From Cyanophora paradoxa (lineage: Eukaryota; Glaucocystophyceae; Cyanophorales; Cyanophoraceae), in NCBI GenBank assembly GCA_004431415.1, contig QPMI01000424.1:1-64000 (forward strand): a stretch of 64,000 nt of DNA, written 5' to 3'. Position 1 is the stretch's first letter, and each line of letters starts with the position of its first letter. A model generated the notes under the pieces. That model ran no database searches. It saw nothing but the letters and a program-made list of their open reading frames with translations, and was not told the DNA's origin. Shown here one piece after another: positions 20,143-28,646 of this stretch. A program made the position numbers and the translations under genes.

Positions 20143-20535
20143 ATGGATTCCCGATACCGCGGCTACCACGTTATGCTCGACTATATAACCGACCCGTTCA
20201 CCGACTCCCCGGAGGCATGCGCCGAGTGGATCACAGCGAACCTATCGCAATATATCACAGATCGCAAGATGCGCATCGTGCATCAGCACACTTGCATTTT
20301 CGATGGCTCTATTTCCCCTCCTGGTTTCGCGATTGGCTTTCTATTGGATGAGTCGCATGCGACAGCTCACTCTTACAGCGACCAGGGGCTATTAGCGATC
20401 GATATCTTTACATGCGGCTCAAACGCCGAAGCGAAGACAATGGGTATAGCACGGGACATTAACGAACTCATACAAGAAAGGCTGAAAGTTCGAAAGTGGG
20501 ACTTACAGGTCGAGCAAAGGTTCCCAATTTCATAA
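20143..20535 (+). CDS. speD: S-adenosylmethionine decarboxylase (SpeD) family proenzyme-like protein
   Basis: A 130-residue protein with the SpeD core LLDESHATAHSY...AIDIFTCG. Glu70-Ser71 would be the self-cleavage site that creates the pyruvoyl group. His76 and Cys91 lie 5 and 20 residues after that serine, the same spacing as Ser63/His68/Cys83 of the well-studied Thermotoga enzyme. In cells SpeD makes decarboxylated AdoMet for spermidine synthesis, and some family members act on other amino acids. Here it lies among element genes and next to an AdoMet-using methyltransferase, so modulation of AdoMet or polyamines during replication is a reasonable inference. The ATG at 20143 follows an AT-rich leader. 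Substrate unproven. Confidence 0.8.
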   Translation: MDSRYRGYHVMLDYITDPFTDSPEACAEWITANLSQYITDRKMRIVHQHTCIFDGSISPPGFAIGFLLDESHATAHSYSDQGLLAIDIFTCGSNAEAKTMGIARDINELIQERLKVRKWDLQVEQRFPIS

Positions 20536-20560
20536 AAAATGAAAAAAGCGACATATACAT

Positions 20561-20875
20561 TTAATGTTCCTTGATCGGAAACTTGCCCATTAGCGGGTGA
20601 TCGAGACCCATGACATACCAGCATCGCATGACGGGATCCCAGCGGGCTCTCTCAGCCTTCGCTTGATCCTTAAATTCATAAGGAATATCGAGGTAAACCT
20701 TCACGTTTCTTTGATACACTTGCTCATAGCTTAGAGTTTTGAACTGAGAGCATAGGGGGTGATCTTTCTTCGTGACATACCAGCATGAATTCTCACGATC
20801 CCACTTTCCACCGAGGGATTTCGCAACGTCTTTTTTATCATACGGAATGTCAACGAAATGCTTTTCACCCTCCAT
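20561..20875 (-). CDS. Tandem DUF5710 protein
   Basis: A 104-residue protein made of two similar modules (about residues 5-37 and 57-92). Each matches the pattern (V/L)DIPY..K..AK..(G)G.(K/R)WD....CWYV, which is typical of DUF5710, a small domain often found in DNA-processing and mobile-element proteins. The function of the domain is unknown; a nucleic-acid role is inferred from such contexts. The start codon at 20873-20875 lies 13 nt downstream of a TATTTTCTCCGG box on the minus strand. The gene converges with the SpeD-like gene, with 25 nt between stop codons. Confidence 0.75.
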   Translation of the reverse strand: MEGEKHFVDIPYDKKDVAKSLGGKWDRENSCWYVTKKDHPLCSQFKTLSYEQVYQRNVKVYLDIPYEFKDQAKAERARWDPVMRCWYVMGLDHPLMGKFPIKEH

Positions 20876-20888
20876 CGCTTTTATATTT

Positions 20889-20909
20889 ACCGGAGAAAAT
20901 AATTTCGGG
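20889..20909 (-). promoter_or_regulatory. Putative promoter box AAATTATTTTCTCCGG
   Basis: On the minus strand this reads CGAAATTATTTTCTCCGGT, 13 nt before the DUF5710 start codon. It is nearly identical to boxes at 26658-26679 and 27227-27247. Confidence 0.6.
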
Positions 20910-20914
20910 GTTTG

Positions 20915-22297
20915 TTATGAACGAGATGACCGAAGAATGCGCGTAGTAGGGGCTGTGTAGCTTGCGCTCTGATTCTTGAATGATTTATACCACCGCTGAC
21001 TGTTTACCTCTGAGAGCTTCTCGGTTCCTGCGATCGTTAATTTGGCGAGCTCTCTCAGCGCTCTCTTCGTCTTTTCTGCGCGATCTTCCAGTAGGTCGCC
21101 TTTGGGAACGCTTGCGGCAACATCTATACCTTCCTTTTGAACCTGTCGGATAGAAGCGGCTTCTATTTCGGCTGCTTTGATTGCGTTGCCTGATGGTTCC
21201 ACCACAGCTTCGACCTCTGTAATGATCTGCAATTCGTGCGGCTTAAAAAGCTTCGGCATTACGTTTCCGGATGCATCTTGCACCTCTATTGCGTTTCCTC
21301 TCCTTCCCGCAATTTTGTAGACCTCTCGGCTATACCTTTGAGTCGCCCCTTTATCGAACTTCGATCTCGGCAATAACAGGCGGACGTGGAGACCCGGCGT
21401 AAAGTCGCTGAATATATCCTTGACGATCGTATTCTTTTTCGAAATAATAGCCGCTCGGATCCGATCCATATCAGTAAGCTTAACATCTGCGGGCTTCATT
21501 CCTATTGTTCTGTGAATGGTGTTGTTATAATTGAAAACGAAGTCGTCCAATTTGTCCATGAATCGAACTGTATTATAAGCGACACAGTAATTGTTTATCA
21601 TCGTTTTTAAGGTCAAATGAAAGCGATTCATTATTCCCAGCGAAGTGTGATCTCCGACCTGTTTAAAGCGGTGCTCTATTCCATTATTTTTCACGATCTC
21701 CTGAAACTCCTTCGCGACGAATTCTGAACCGTTATCTGTCTCTAATCGAACCATTGGAGCCGGGAGCTCTGTGAGCATCTCCGCAAAAGCGGCGGCAACA
21801 CTTGCGCCCTCCTTATTCTTTAACTTCTTGGCATATGCTTTTCGGCTCGTCATCTCAATGAGAGTAAGGACTGCAATGTAGCCGGAATTATAGCTGCCAT
21901 ATGAGAGATAAAAGATGAGATCCGCTTGATAGCACCACGGCGGGGCTGTGATGGGAATAAAGGCTGTTTGGGTCGGTGCGGGGGGCTTCTTGTTGATCTG
22001 CATAAATTCTTGTTTCGCTGCGACATCTTGCACTTCTTTCAATGTGAGGCTCTTGTCCTCTTTTCTCAGCTCTTCGTACAATGCCGATGGGTTCTTAAAA
22101 CCTGTCTTTGGGTCATACATGCGGCGCACGATCTTAGAGGACGGGTTAGCAATGCTAAAAGGAACATCTCCTAATAAATTTGATTTTGCTTGGCGTTTTG
22201 TGATTTTTTGGGGGACTTGCTCAGTCTCAGGAACCGCGATAGGTAGTATGGTGGTCTCTGTCTCCTCTCCCGCTACCCTTCTGACGATCCGTGACAT
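20915..22297 (-). CDS. rve-type (retroviral-like) integrase of Polinton/PLV type
   Basis: A 460-residue protein. The integrase core carries Asp126 (in WCYQADLIFY) and Asp188 (in LETDNGSEF). Exactly 35 residues later, where the D,D35E Glu is expected, there is Asn224 (LGIMNRFHLTLK). After the core, residues about 300-370 look like the SH3/chromo-like C-terminal domain (GLHVRLLLPRSKFDKG... PHEL). The enzyme joins element ends to target DNA and would create the 6-bp duplication seen here. It starts 18 nt after the polymerase stop codon on the same strand, suggesting cotranscription. The Asn may reflect a lineage-specific variant or an inactivating change. Confidence 0.9.
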   Translation of the reverse strand: MSRIVRRVAGEETETTILPIAVPETEQVPQKITKRQAKSNLLGDVPFSIANPSSKIVRRMYDPKTGFKNPSALYEELRKEDKSLTLKEVQDVAAKQEFMQINKKPPAPTQTAFIPITAPPWCYQADLIFYLSYGSYNSGYIAVLTLIEMTSRKAYAKKLKNKEGASVAAAFAEMLTELPAPMVRLETDNGSEFVAKEFQEIVKNNGIEHRFKQVGDHTSLGIMNRFHLTLKTMINNYCVAYNTVRFMDKLDDFVFNYNNTIHRTIGMKPADVKLTDMDRIRAAIISKKNTIVKDIFSDFTPGLHVRLLLPRSKFDKGATQRYSREVYKIAGRRGNAIEVQDASGNVMPKLFKPHELQIITEVEAVVEPSGNAIKAAEIEAASIRQVQKEGIDVAASVPKGDLLEDRAEKTKRALRELAKLTIAGTEKLSEVNSQRWYKSFKNQSASYTAPTTRILRSSRS

Positions 22298-22315
22298 TCT
22301 TCTAATTAAACCTGT

Positions 22316-25300
22316 TTATTTTTTGCTGCAATTGCACCCGTGATGCGCGAGCTGGCAATTGTCTTTAAGATGCGGGCGCCTGTTGTTTATGCGATCCACG
22401 ACGAGCTTGTAATTCGGATCTTGCGGCTCAATCGGAATCGGAAGGGAACAGAGCGCACAGGCGCCCTTCTGTTGCTTTTTGCGCTCTAATATCCACTCCG
22501 GCGTAATATAATCCGCCTCGTCGAAATCGCGCCCGGCACGCTGATCCTGGCATTTATAACCGCGGATCTTTGTTTTCAGATATTCGATGTAGTCACTCTT
22601 TCCTTGGAACTTGTGAATCGGTGTATAAATCAGCACAGTGGACAGATCGCGGTTACGAGTGAGAGCGGTATAGAACCATTCGCGAGTGGTATAGCGGAAC
22701 GTAGCCTCACAAATGACAATGCCCGAATCAAGTGTGAGACCTTGCGTTGAATGACCTGTTCCTGCATAAGGGAGAGAAAAATGTTCTAACATCGCGCACG
22801 GAACCTCGAACGTGACGCCATCGAAAACGTCAGTTAATGTGACCATTTGCTTTGTAATTTTGGTGATCCGATAGGTGTAATTTGTGTATGCATTAATAGA
22901 CTCACCCTCAGACCGCGAAATGCGTAGATACCTGCGACAAACGACTTCCAGACCCTTGTAGAATTTGATGCCGTTGACCTCTACGGTTGCAATATTTACT
23001 TTTCGTCTATCGTGCATCAGTTTGTTATAGGCTAAGGTCATTTCGTTTCTGTAAGCGATGCCAAAGTAGCCGTCAGGAATTGCGTTTAGATCATTAATTG
23101 TCGGCAACCCGTATTTCGAGATAATCTGTGCGGCTTCGAGTCCGTTTTCGAAGAGATCCTCTTTGATCGCCCGAATTAATTCACGGTCTGTCTCCTTCTT
23201 GTGCCGCTTGTTAATGCGTAGACTCAGGACGTTAGGGAACATGCTCTGAACAGCGCGCTTATAGTAGCCCTTGCGATCAGAAACCGAGAGCTCGTCATTA
23301 ATTGGTTCGTTCTGATAGGTATCGCCATTAGCCAAATATTTGATATCCGGATAGCGATCGATAAACGACTTGATCTTAGCGAGATCTTTTACGGAATACG
23401 CGAATATCTCGTCGAACATAATGTGACTGAACTCGGAGACGAACGCCCTCTGGTCTTTTTCGCTCATAGCCTCTTCGTAGGTCTGATCATTTGAGACACG
23501 GATCCCGAGAACATTATACAAAGTACGAACGGTAATATTTTCGATTCCGCGGACTTTCAGGGAGTCCCTTAGCTCTGCGCACTGTTTGTTATAGGGGCAA
23601 ATAACTAAGCAATTCGACTTCTGAGATGCGAAACAGTTAATACCGAGTGTCGACTTTCCACTTCCGGGCATGTCAGCAAGGACAAGCATACGATTATGGA
23701 GCTCCGCAACCCAATTAAAGCACTCAGGATTAAATTCGTCCCTCAGCGAGAACCGGTTAATGAGTGTCTCGGGATCCTGAAATTCGAGAGTTACACCCCG
23801 TGGTGGGCGGAGTGCATTCTCAGGGCATCTTTTCCCGGGAATATAGCTGAATTTGCCCATGTTCTCAAACGCATTTCGGTCGAACTCTTTCTTACTTGTC
23901 CATGAACCTTCGATATATAGACAGTCCGTTCTGATCCCGGCAACCTTGTGCCCGCGCGCTGTCAGGCGCTTGTATTGCGCAAACATATTAGCACGGTTGC
24001 GATCGTAAATATGAAAGTGGATAGGAAGGAATCCGTTAACGAGCTCGCGGTGGGAGCTGATCTTAACGAAATAGATGTGACCTTCGAATTCGCTAAGAGT
24101 TTTGACACGTTTCGAATTCTTAGGATTGAAAGTAAACACCTCTACTGTTCCTCCGCATTCTTGGGCGAACCTCTCAGCCTCGGCACGGTTGTAGAACATT
24201 TTCGTGGATGTTTGCGAGTCTTGGAATTTGCCGAGCATTCCGATCTCTTTCACTAAAATGTGTTTCTTGTCCGTGGTTTGAATGTCACTTGAAAGCACTT
24301 TTTTCATCTCAGCGATCGACGTATTGGGCACCAAATGCGAAGGCTCCGCGACCGCGATAATCTCTATCTTGTCCTTTACGTCCGCCCAGTGCATGGCGAG
24401 AGTGTAGCCTGTCATGAAATTATAACAGCGACCACTCACGGAAAATGCGCGATCCAGAATAATTTCGACTCCATCAATCTTGCGAGACATGGCGGCATCA
24501 TAATCTACATCCTCATCGTCGGCGAAAGTCGCTTGCTCTCTCTCAAACGCGACCACACGCACGTAGTAGATCGCGTATTCGAGAATATCGCTTCCCACTT
24601 TAAAGGGAACGAAGTCATCGAATACATTGTATTTCGGAAGATATTGCATGCCTTTCAGTATCGAAGGGTAGCACTTCGCCATATCGACGGCTGTGTAGGT
24701 GGCTTTTGGGTTTGGCTTATAGAAATAACCGCTGAGTGCCGATCGCTTGTAGTGCGTGAGAATTTCGCGCATGTTCGGGCTGTAATGTGAGATATTCGTG
24801 GCATTTAGAAGCGACTCCCGGAATCCCTTCCCGATTTCACAGACCTTATTATAATACTCTTCTGTTTCGAAATCTTGCTCAATAAAGTGGTCGGTTGTGC
24901 GTGGATCTTTGATAGAAAACATCGACCCATTGGCTTTGAATGTGATGCTGTCGATTTGTTTCGATGGTGTTAGCTTCACAGCGGGCTCATATCGCATTTT
25001 CAGGAACGTAAATAGAAGACCTTCCAGACCTTCACGCCCAGTATACAGAATGCGAATGAAACTGCGCTCGTCGGGCGATAGTTTAAGTTGCGTGATCTTT
25101 AACAGATCCTTGGATGTGTGCGCGAAGATATCGTGAGTAAGACACGTCGGAATTTTATAGAGTGCTAACGAAGAGTTCGACTTAGGAACATGATTATCGA
25201 GCTCTTCGACCTCCATCTTTGCCATGCGCATTTCGAGCGACTTGATGTTATCGTTGAATATATAGATGTGCTTGTTGTGAATCATAAAGTGAATATTGCG

Positions 25301-26635
25301 GGGAAATATGTTTTTGTTAATCGATTCCGCCGCGAATTTGTATATTAACTTTCCGTCGACATCAAAGACGCGGAAGCCTGTCTGGATTCTCTTACAGAAT
25401 TTCTCGATATGGCGGAGGGTGAGAGCCAGAGAGTCGCCAGGTGTGCGCTCACGACCGTGAAAGAATTTATAGAGACCGTCGTACGACATAGTTAAGTCAG
25501 TATATCGCGGTTTTGGCGCCTCCTGACACTTCTTAATGGACGCTCCCCATGTGGAGATGATCATATCATAGCCGCAAGCGTTAGATGTCGATGATTTGGG
25601 AAGCTCTATTAGATCTTCGAACTCAGACGCGTTTGGATTTAATGTATAGTCTGTGAATTTGCTCATAATCGCGGTGCATCGCATACTGTCCATTAGCTCC
25701 TCATCCAGGAACGCGTAGCGATTGCCAGGTATAGCGCCGGCTCCATCATCATCCTCAGCCGCTTCGGCTCCATCAATCGCGATTTCGTGGACAGTTACAA
25801 AGGCATCATCGATGCTACTACCGAAGTCCACTAAGATTTCACGTAGTTTTCTCTGTTCCGCGGTTGGTGGTGTCTTAAAGAAGAACACCTCGTATGCTTC
25901 GCCGAAAGTTCCCAGACCCATAGCCAATTCATCATAGTTTTCGAGTAAATAGAAGATTGAATCGCTCTCTTCCGAATAATAACGATTTTGATCGGGTCGA
26001 ATGAGAACTCCATACGCTTTATCGATTTTTGCCAGAGCAAAGTTTCGCAACACCCTCACCGAAACTGTCTCTCTTATATTGCGGTAGGTGACAAAGGTTC
26101 TATCTGGTATATTTAATTCGGGAATTCCGGGACGAACGAGCATATCCGACGACCGAGCACCGGATCCAGGCGCCCACATCTTGAACGTAATTGTTGCGAG
26201 AGTTTCCGGATCGTATGCGGCGATTGGGTCGAGAATAGTGCGTTTGATCGCATCCTCTACCGCTTTTAGTTTACCTCTCTGCTGCTTTGCTTCGAGCTTC
26301 GCTTCTTTCGCTCGTTTCTGTTCTTGCTTGCGATCGAAGCGCTGTAAACGCTTAGCCTCTTGTTCTTTTTGCTTCTGCTTTTCTATATTAACTTGGGTGC
26401 GAGCGGCGCGCTTTTCTTTCCGCTCTGCCCTGCGGAAAACGCGGGGATTAATGATTCCATTCAGAGTATCCCGAATGTCGATCAGCGTTTGGAGCTTGGG
26501 CTTCCGATTCATTGTGTTGTGCATCGCCCAATGCGCCTGTTCTTCGGTTAGCAAATCCTGACTCAATCCCTGCATAATGTATCCGATAATTTCATCCCGA
26601 ACATTGTTAGCGATTCTGTTGGTTGCGCGCGGCAT
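22316..26635 (-). CDS. Fused family-B DNA polymerase, SF1 helicase and HNH-like protein
   Basis: A 1439-residue protein. Residues 60-120 form a highly charged Lys/Arg/Glu helix. The polymerase palm has motif A DMAKCYPS (651-658), a KEIGMLGKFQ segment (796-805) as probable motif B, and motif C IRTDCLYI (901-908, single Asp904). The second half is an SF1 helicase: Walker A MPGSGKST (989-996), Walker B MFDEIFA (1073-1079), GTGHSTQGLT (1292-1301) and FYTALTRNRDL (1321-1331). The C-terminus has CALC (1393-1396) and a VDRINNRRPHLKDNC...CNCSKK segment, an HNH-like zinc module. Exonuclease motifs were not recognised. It likely drives (protein-primed?) element replication. Its ATG at 26635 is 23 nt from a promoter box. 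Confidence 0.88.
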   Translation of the reverse strand: MPRATNRIANNVRDEIIGYIMQGLSQDLLTEEQAHWAMHNTMNRKPKLQTLIDIRDTLNGIINPRVFRRAERKEKRAARTQVNIEKQKQKEQEAKRLQRFDRKQEQKRAKEAKLEAKQQRGKLKAVEDAIKRTILDPIAAYDPETLATITFKMWAPGSGARSSDMLVRPGIPELNIPDRTFVTYRNIRETVSVRVLRNFALAKIDKAYGVLIRPDQNRYYSEESDSIFYLLENYDELAMGLGTFGEAYEVFFFKTPPTAEQRKLREILVDFGSSIDDAFVTVHEIAIDGAEAAEDDDGAGAIPGNRYAFLDEELMDSMRCTAIMSKFTDYTLNPNASEFEDLIELPKSSTSNACGYDMIISTWGASIKKCQEAPKPRYTDLTMSYDGLYKFFHGRERTPGDSLALTLRHIEKFCKRIQTGFRVFDVDGKLIYKFAAESINKNIFPRNIHFMIHNKHIYIFNDNIKSLEMRMAKMEVEELDNHVPKSNSSLALYKIPTCLTHDIFAHTSKDLLKITQLKLSPDERSFIRILYTGREGLEGLLFTFLKMRYEPAVKLTPSKQIDSITFKANGSMFSIKDPRTTDHFIEQDFETEEYYNKVCEIGKGFRESLLNATNISHYSPNMREILTHYKRSALSGYFYKPNPKATYTAVDMAKCYPSILKGMQYLPKYNVFDDFVPFKVGSDILEYAIYYVRVVAFEREQATFADDEDVDYDAAMSRKIDGVEIILDRAFSVSGRCYNFMTGYTLAMHWADVKDKIEIIAVAEPSHLVPNTSIAEMKKVLSSDIQTTDKKHILVKEIGMLGKFQDSQTSTKMFYNRAEAERFAQECGGTVEVFTFNPKNSKRVKTLSEFEGHIYFVKISSHRELVNGFLPIHFHIYDRNRANMFAQYKRLTARGHKVAGIRTDCLYIEGSWTSKKEFDRNAFENMGKFSYIPGKRCPENALRPPRGVTLEFQDPETLINRFSLRDEFNPECFNWVAELHNRMLVLADMPGSGKSTLGINCFASQKSNCLVICPYNKQCAELRDSLKVRGIENITVRTLYNVLGIRVSNDQTYEEAMSEKDQRAFVSEFSHIMFDEIFAYSVKDLAKIKSFIDRYPDIKYLANGDTYQNEPINDELSVSDRKGYYKRAVQSMFPNVLSLRINKRHKKETDRELIRAIKEDLFENGLEAAQIISKYGLPTINDLNAIPDGYFGIAYRNEMTLAYNKLMHDRRKVNIATVEVNGIKFYKGLEVVCRRYLRISRSEGESINAYTNYTYRITKITKQMVTLTDVFDGVTFEVPCAMLEHFSLPYAGTGHSTQGLTLDSGIVICEATFRYTTREWFYTALTRNRDLSTVLIYTPIHKFQGKSDYIEYLKTKIRGYKCQDQRAGRDFDEADYITPEWILERKKQQKGACALCSLPIPIEPQDPNYKLVVDRINNRRPHLKDNCQLAHHGCNCSKK

Positions 26636-26657
26636 CTCTATTAGTTCTTTTAAAATA

Positions 26658-26679
26658 ACCGGAGAAAATAATTTCGGCG
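26658..26679 (-). promoter_or_regulatory. Putative promoter box upstream of polymerase
   Basis: The minus strand reads CCGAAATTATTTTCTCCGGT, 22 nt before the polymerase start. It matches the box upstream of the DUF5710 gene in at least 18 consecutive positions. Confidence 0.65.
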
Positions 26680-26804
26680 CAATCTACCAAATCCTCCTTT
26701 TCATACCCTTGTCGCCAATTCTTTAAGTGCTTTTTTGACGGATACGGGGAATAAAAAGGGAGGTAAAAAATTAATCATTTTTTGCATCGTACGGATACTT
26801 TCCG

Positions 26805-27218
26805 CTACGAATTTTTTGCGTTCTCGACGACATGCTTTCGGGGTCTCCCAGCGGGCTTTTGCGGCTGGGGCTTCACCGGCGGATTCAGCTTTCGTTCCGC
26901 TCTTTTTCTGCGTTGGTATTCCCGTGCCTTTTCCCTGATTTTCTCCCGATACTCTTCATCGTCTTGGTATCGCTGCTGTTTACGAATTGCGATCTTTTGT
27001 AGCTGCTCCGGGGTAAATACGGTCGCTTCCCCTGCGGCTAATCGCTCCTGTTTCTGTCTCTGATGCTTGTTTCGCTGCCTCTCGGCGTCTTTTTCGCGTT
27101 TTAGTCTTAATCTCTCCGCCTTCTCCTCTTCTGTGATCACCTTCTTCGGTCGCCCGGGTCTGCGCTTTTCTTGCTGTGCCGCCATTGCCTCTTGGTTTGA
27201 AATCTTGGGTTTCGCCAT
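26805..27218 (-). CDS. Basic AT-hook DNA-binding protein
   Basis: A 137-residue, strongly basic protein with AT-hook motifs at both ends: RRPGRPKK at about 19-26 and PAGRPRKH near the C-terminus. A long Lys/Arg/Glu helix, probably coiled coil, lies between them. AT-hooks bind the minor groove of AT-rich DNA, so a nucleoid-like or transcription role on the AT-rich element is likely. No enzymatic domain. The ATG at 27216-27218 follows a TATTTTCTCCGGTTATAG box by 8 nt. It sits directly upstream of the polymerase gene on the same strand, but the polymerase has its own promoter box. Confidence 0.7.
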   Translation of the reverse strand: MAKPKISNQEAMAAQQEKRRPGRPKKVITEEEKAERLRLKREKDAERQRNKHQRQKQERLAAGEATVFTPEQLQKIAIRKQQRYQDDEEYREKIREKAREYQRRKRAERKLNPPVKPQPQKPAGRPRKHVVENAKNS

Positions 27219-27226
27219 TTACTATA

Positions 27227-27247
27227 ACCGGAGAAAATAGTTTTTTG
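27227..27247 (-). promoter_or_regulatory. Putative promoter box upstream of AT-hook gene
   Basis: The minus strand reads ACTATTTTCTCCGGT followed by TATAG. It shares the TTTTCTCCGGT core with the boxes at 20889 and 26658. Confidence 0.6.
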
Positions 27248-27342
27248 TCACTCTGTATTATTTCCCTTGCCCTTATATACCTTTTACCGAAACCTTCAAT
27301 TTTTGCGCTCGGATCGATACAAGCGCCACCGAAATTCACCGC

Positions 27343-27756
27343 TCAATAACCGTTCCAGACGGTTCGTTCTTGTTGCTGAGGATATACATAAGGGTTTGTT
27401 AAGCTGTCATCGTCGCCTAACGCCATTTGATCCAATCTATACATCGGATAAGGTGAATCAGCGCGAAAATGCCCTTCCACAAATTCAGGACATGAGCGCC
27501 TTCTAATATGCTCTACATGCACGTCCTCTATCTGAGCGGCTTCGATATTAGAACTCATAGCCGCGGGCACAGGCGAGGGCGATCGAGATCGTGGGTGGTT
27601 GTGATTGTCGCTGTGGTTAGAATATACAGAAAGGCGCCTACCTCCATGGTCTTCATCTGTAATATCAACCTCTACGGTTGTGTCGCAGCAAGAGTTGTGG
27701 CACGTGCTCGTGAAATGTAAATGAAACATTTCGATGCATTGTGTGATGAAATTCAT
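27343..27756 (-). CDS. Hypothetical element protein, Ser/His-rich
   Basis: A 137-residue protein with a normal ATG at 27754-27756. The N-terminus is Cys/His-rich (residues 4-25), the middle is an acidic-then-Ser/Pro/Arg segment (SRSPSPVP), and the C-terminus is Tyr/Pro/Gln-rich, so much of it is probably disordered. No family recognised. A TATTTTCTCCGAT variant of the replication-gene promoter box lies about 30 nt upstream (27786-27798 on the minus strand), which groups it with the DUF5710, AT-hook and polymerase genes. A regulatory or host-interaction role is possible but unproven. Confidence 0.55.
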   Translation of the reverse strand: MNFITQCIEMFHLHFTSTCHNSCCDTTVEVDITDEDHGGRRLSVYSNHSDNHNHPRSRSPSPVPAAMSSNIEAAQIEDVHVEHIRRRSCPEFVEGHFRADSPYPMYRLDQMALGDDDSLTNPYVYPQQQERTVWNGY

Positions 27757-27785
27757 CGATCCTACAAGGACGCAACGTATTAAAT

Positions 27786-27803
27786 ATCGGAGAAAATAAA
27801 AGG
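27786..27803. promoter_or_regulatory. Putative divergent promoter box
   Basis: ATCGGAGAAAATAAAAGG on the + strand is a variant of the CCGGAGAAAATAATTT box. It lies between the minus-strand gene starting at 27756 and a short + strand frame starting at 27806. Confidence 0.45.
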
Positions 27804-27805
27804 GA

Positions 27806-27964
27806 ATGAGGCTATTGCTTGCTCGTGTGTTTCCTTATGAGTTGGTCGACCTTATAATGCTGTTTATGGAGCCGACATGCCCGTTTTGCAAGGGCGTTCA
27901 TATTAAGACCCGCTCTAAATACGGGCGGGTTCAGCTTTGCCTTGCGGATATTCACAGTCATTAG
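27806..27964 (+). CDS. Possible 52-residue protein with CPFC motif
   Basis: A short frame from ATG 27806 to TAG 27964, 3 nt after the promoter-box variant. It contains an F-box-like hydrophobic start (FPYELVDLIMLF) and one CPFC pair followed by basic residues. Its stop overlaps the stop codon of the convergent minus-strand gene at 27961. No second Cys pair is present, so a complete zinc site is doubtful. It fills an otherwise empty interval in a compact element, which is the main argument for it. Confidence 0.4.
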   Translation: MRLLLARVFPYELVDLIMLFMEPTCPFCKGVHIKTRSKYGRVQLCLADIHSH

Positions 27965-28644
27965 CGGATATGGCGTTTACCACCGAGCATTGCGGCATAA
28001 TTCACGGGTGCGGTCGGCACAATATGTGCATATTGCGGGGCGACCGATTGCTGACGAGTTACGGCTTGCGCATCTGTCTTTTCCTCCTTTTTAATTTCCT
28101 CTACGTCGACTTTTTGCTTTAATCCGAGTTTGGAGATCTCTTTCTTTACGAGACCCTTTAATTTCTTGCGTTCGTTATAATCTTGCATCCATTTCTCATA
28201 GTTAGAGACTTTCATTTCAAGGTCTCGCACTTTCTCTTCGAAGCTCATGACAACGTCGACAGGAACCGTGTGTTTTTGATAGGATCCGCGCTTTTTAAGC
28301 TCGGTTTCGGCGGCTTTCGGGACGTCTTGCGTTTTGTGTTGGCTTGCGACAACTTGCGCTTTAATTACTTTGTCGGTTGCTTCATCAACAGAGCCGCCTC
28401 CAATCTGTGGTTTTACAGTAGCTAAATCCTCCATTTGTCGTTTACCGCTATCTTGGTTGCCCTTGTCCGCGGTGGCACTCGCAATAATCGCCTCTTGCTT
28501 GGCGACCTCTTCTGGCGAAGTGTCTACAAGATATTCGGGCATTTCGAGACCGCCACCCGACGTTAATCCAGACTCTTCAAGTCCGCGATTAGGATTACCA
28601 GAAGCGACCGTTTGTAGGGTTTGAGGCTTCTTTCGGTAGACCAT
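27961..28644 (-). CDS. Hypothetical virion-associated or scaffold-like protein
   Basis: A 227-residue protein with ATG at 28642-28644, only 2 nt after the ATPase stop codon, so very likely coexpressed with the ATPase and capsid genes. The N-terminal two thirds are polar and probably disordered. A coiled-coil segment (about 132-185, SFEEKVRDLEMKVSNYEKWM and following) is Lys/Glu-rich. The C-terminus ends in NYAAMLGGKRHIR. No domain recognised. Position and composition suggest a structural, scaffolding or minor core protein, by inference only. Confidence 0.6.
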   Translation of the reverse strand: MVYRKKPQTLQTVASGNPNRGLEESGLTSGGGLEMPEYLVDTSPEEVAKQEAIIASATADKGNQDSGKRQMEDLATVKPQIGGGSVDEATDKVIKAQVVASQHKTQDVPKAAETELKKRGSYQKHTVPVDVVMSFEEKVRDLEMKVSNYEKWMQDYNERKKLKGLVKKEISKLGLKQKVDVEEIKKEEKTDAQAVTRQQSVAPQYAHIVPTAPVNYAAMLGGKRHIR

Positions 28645-28646
28645 GA

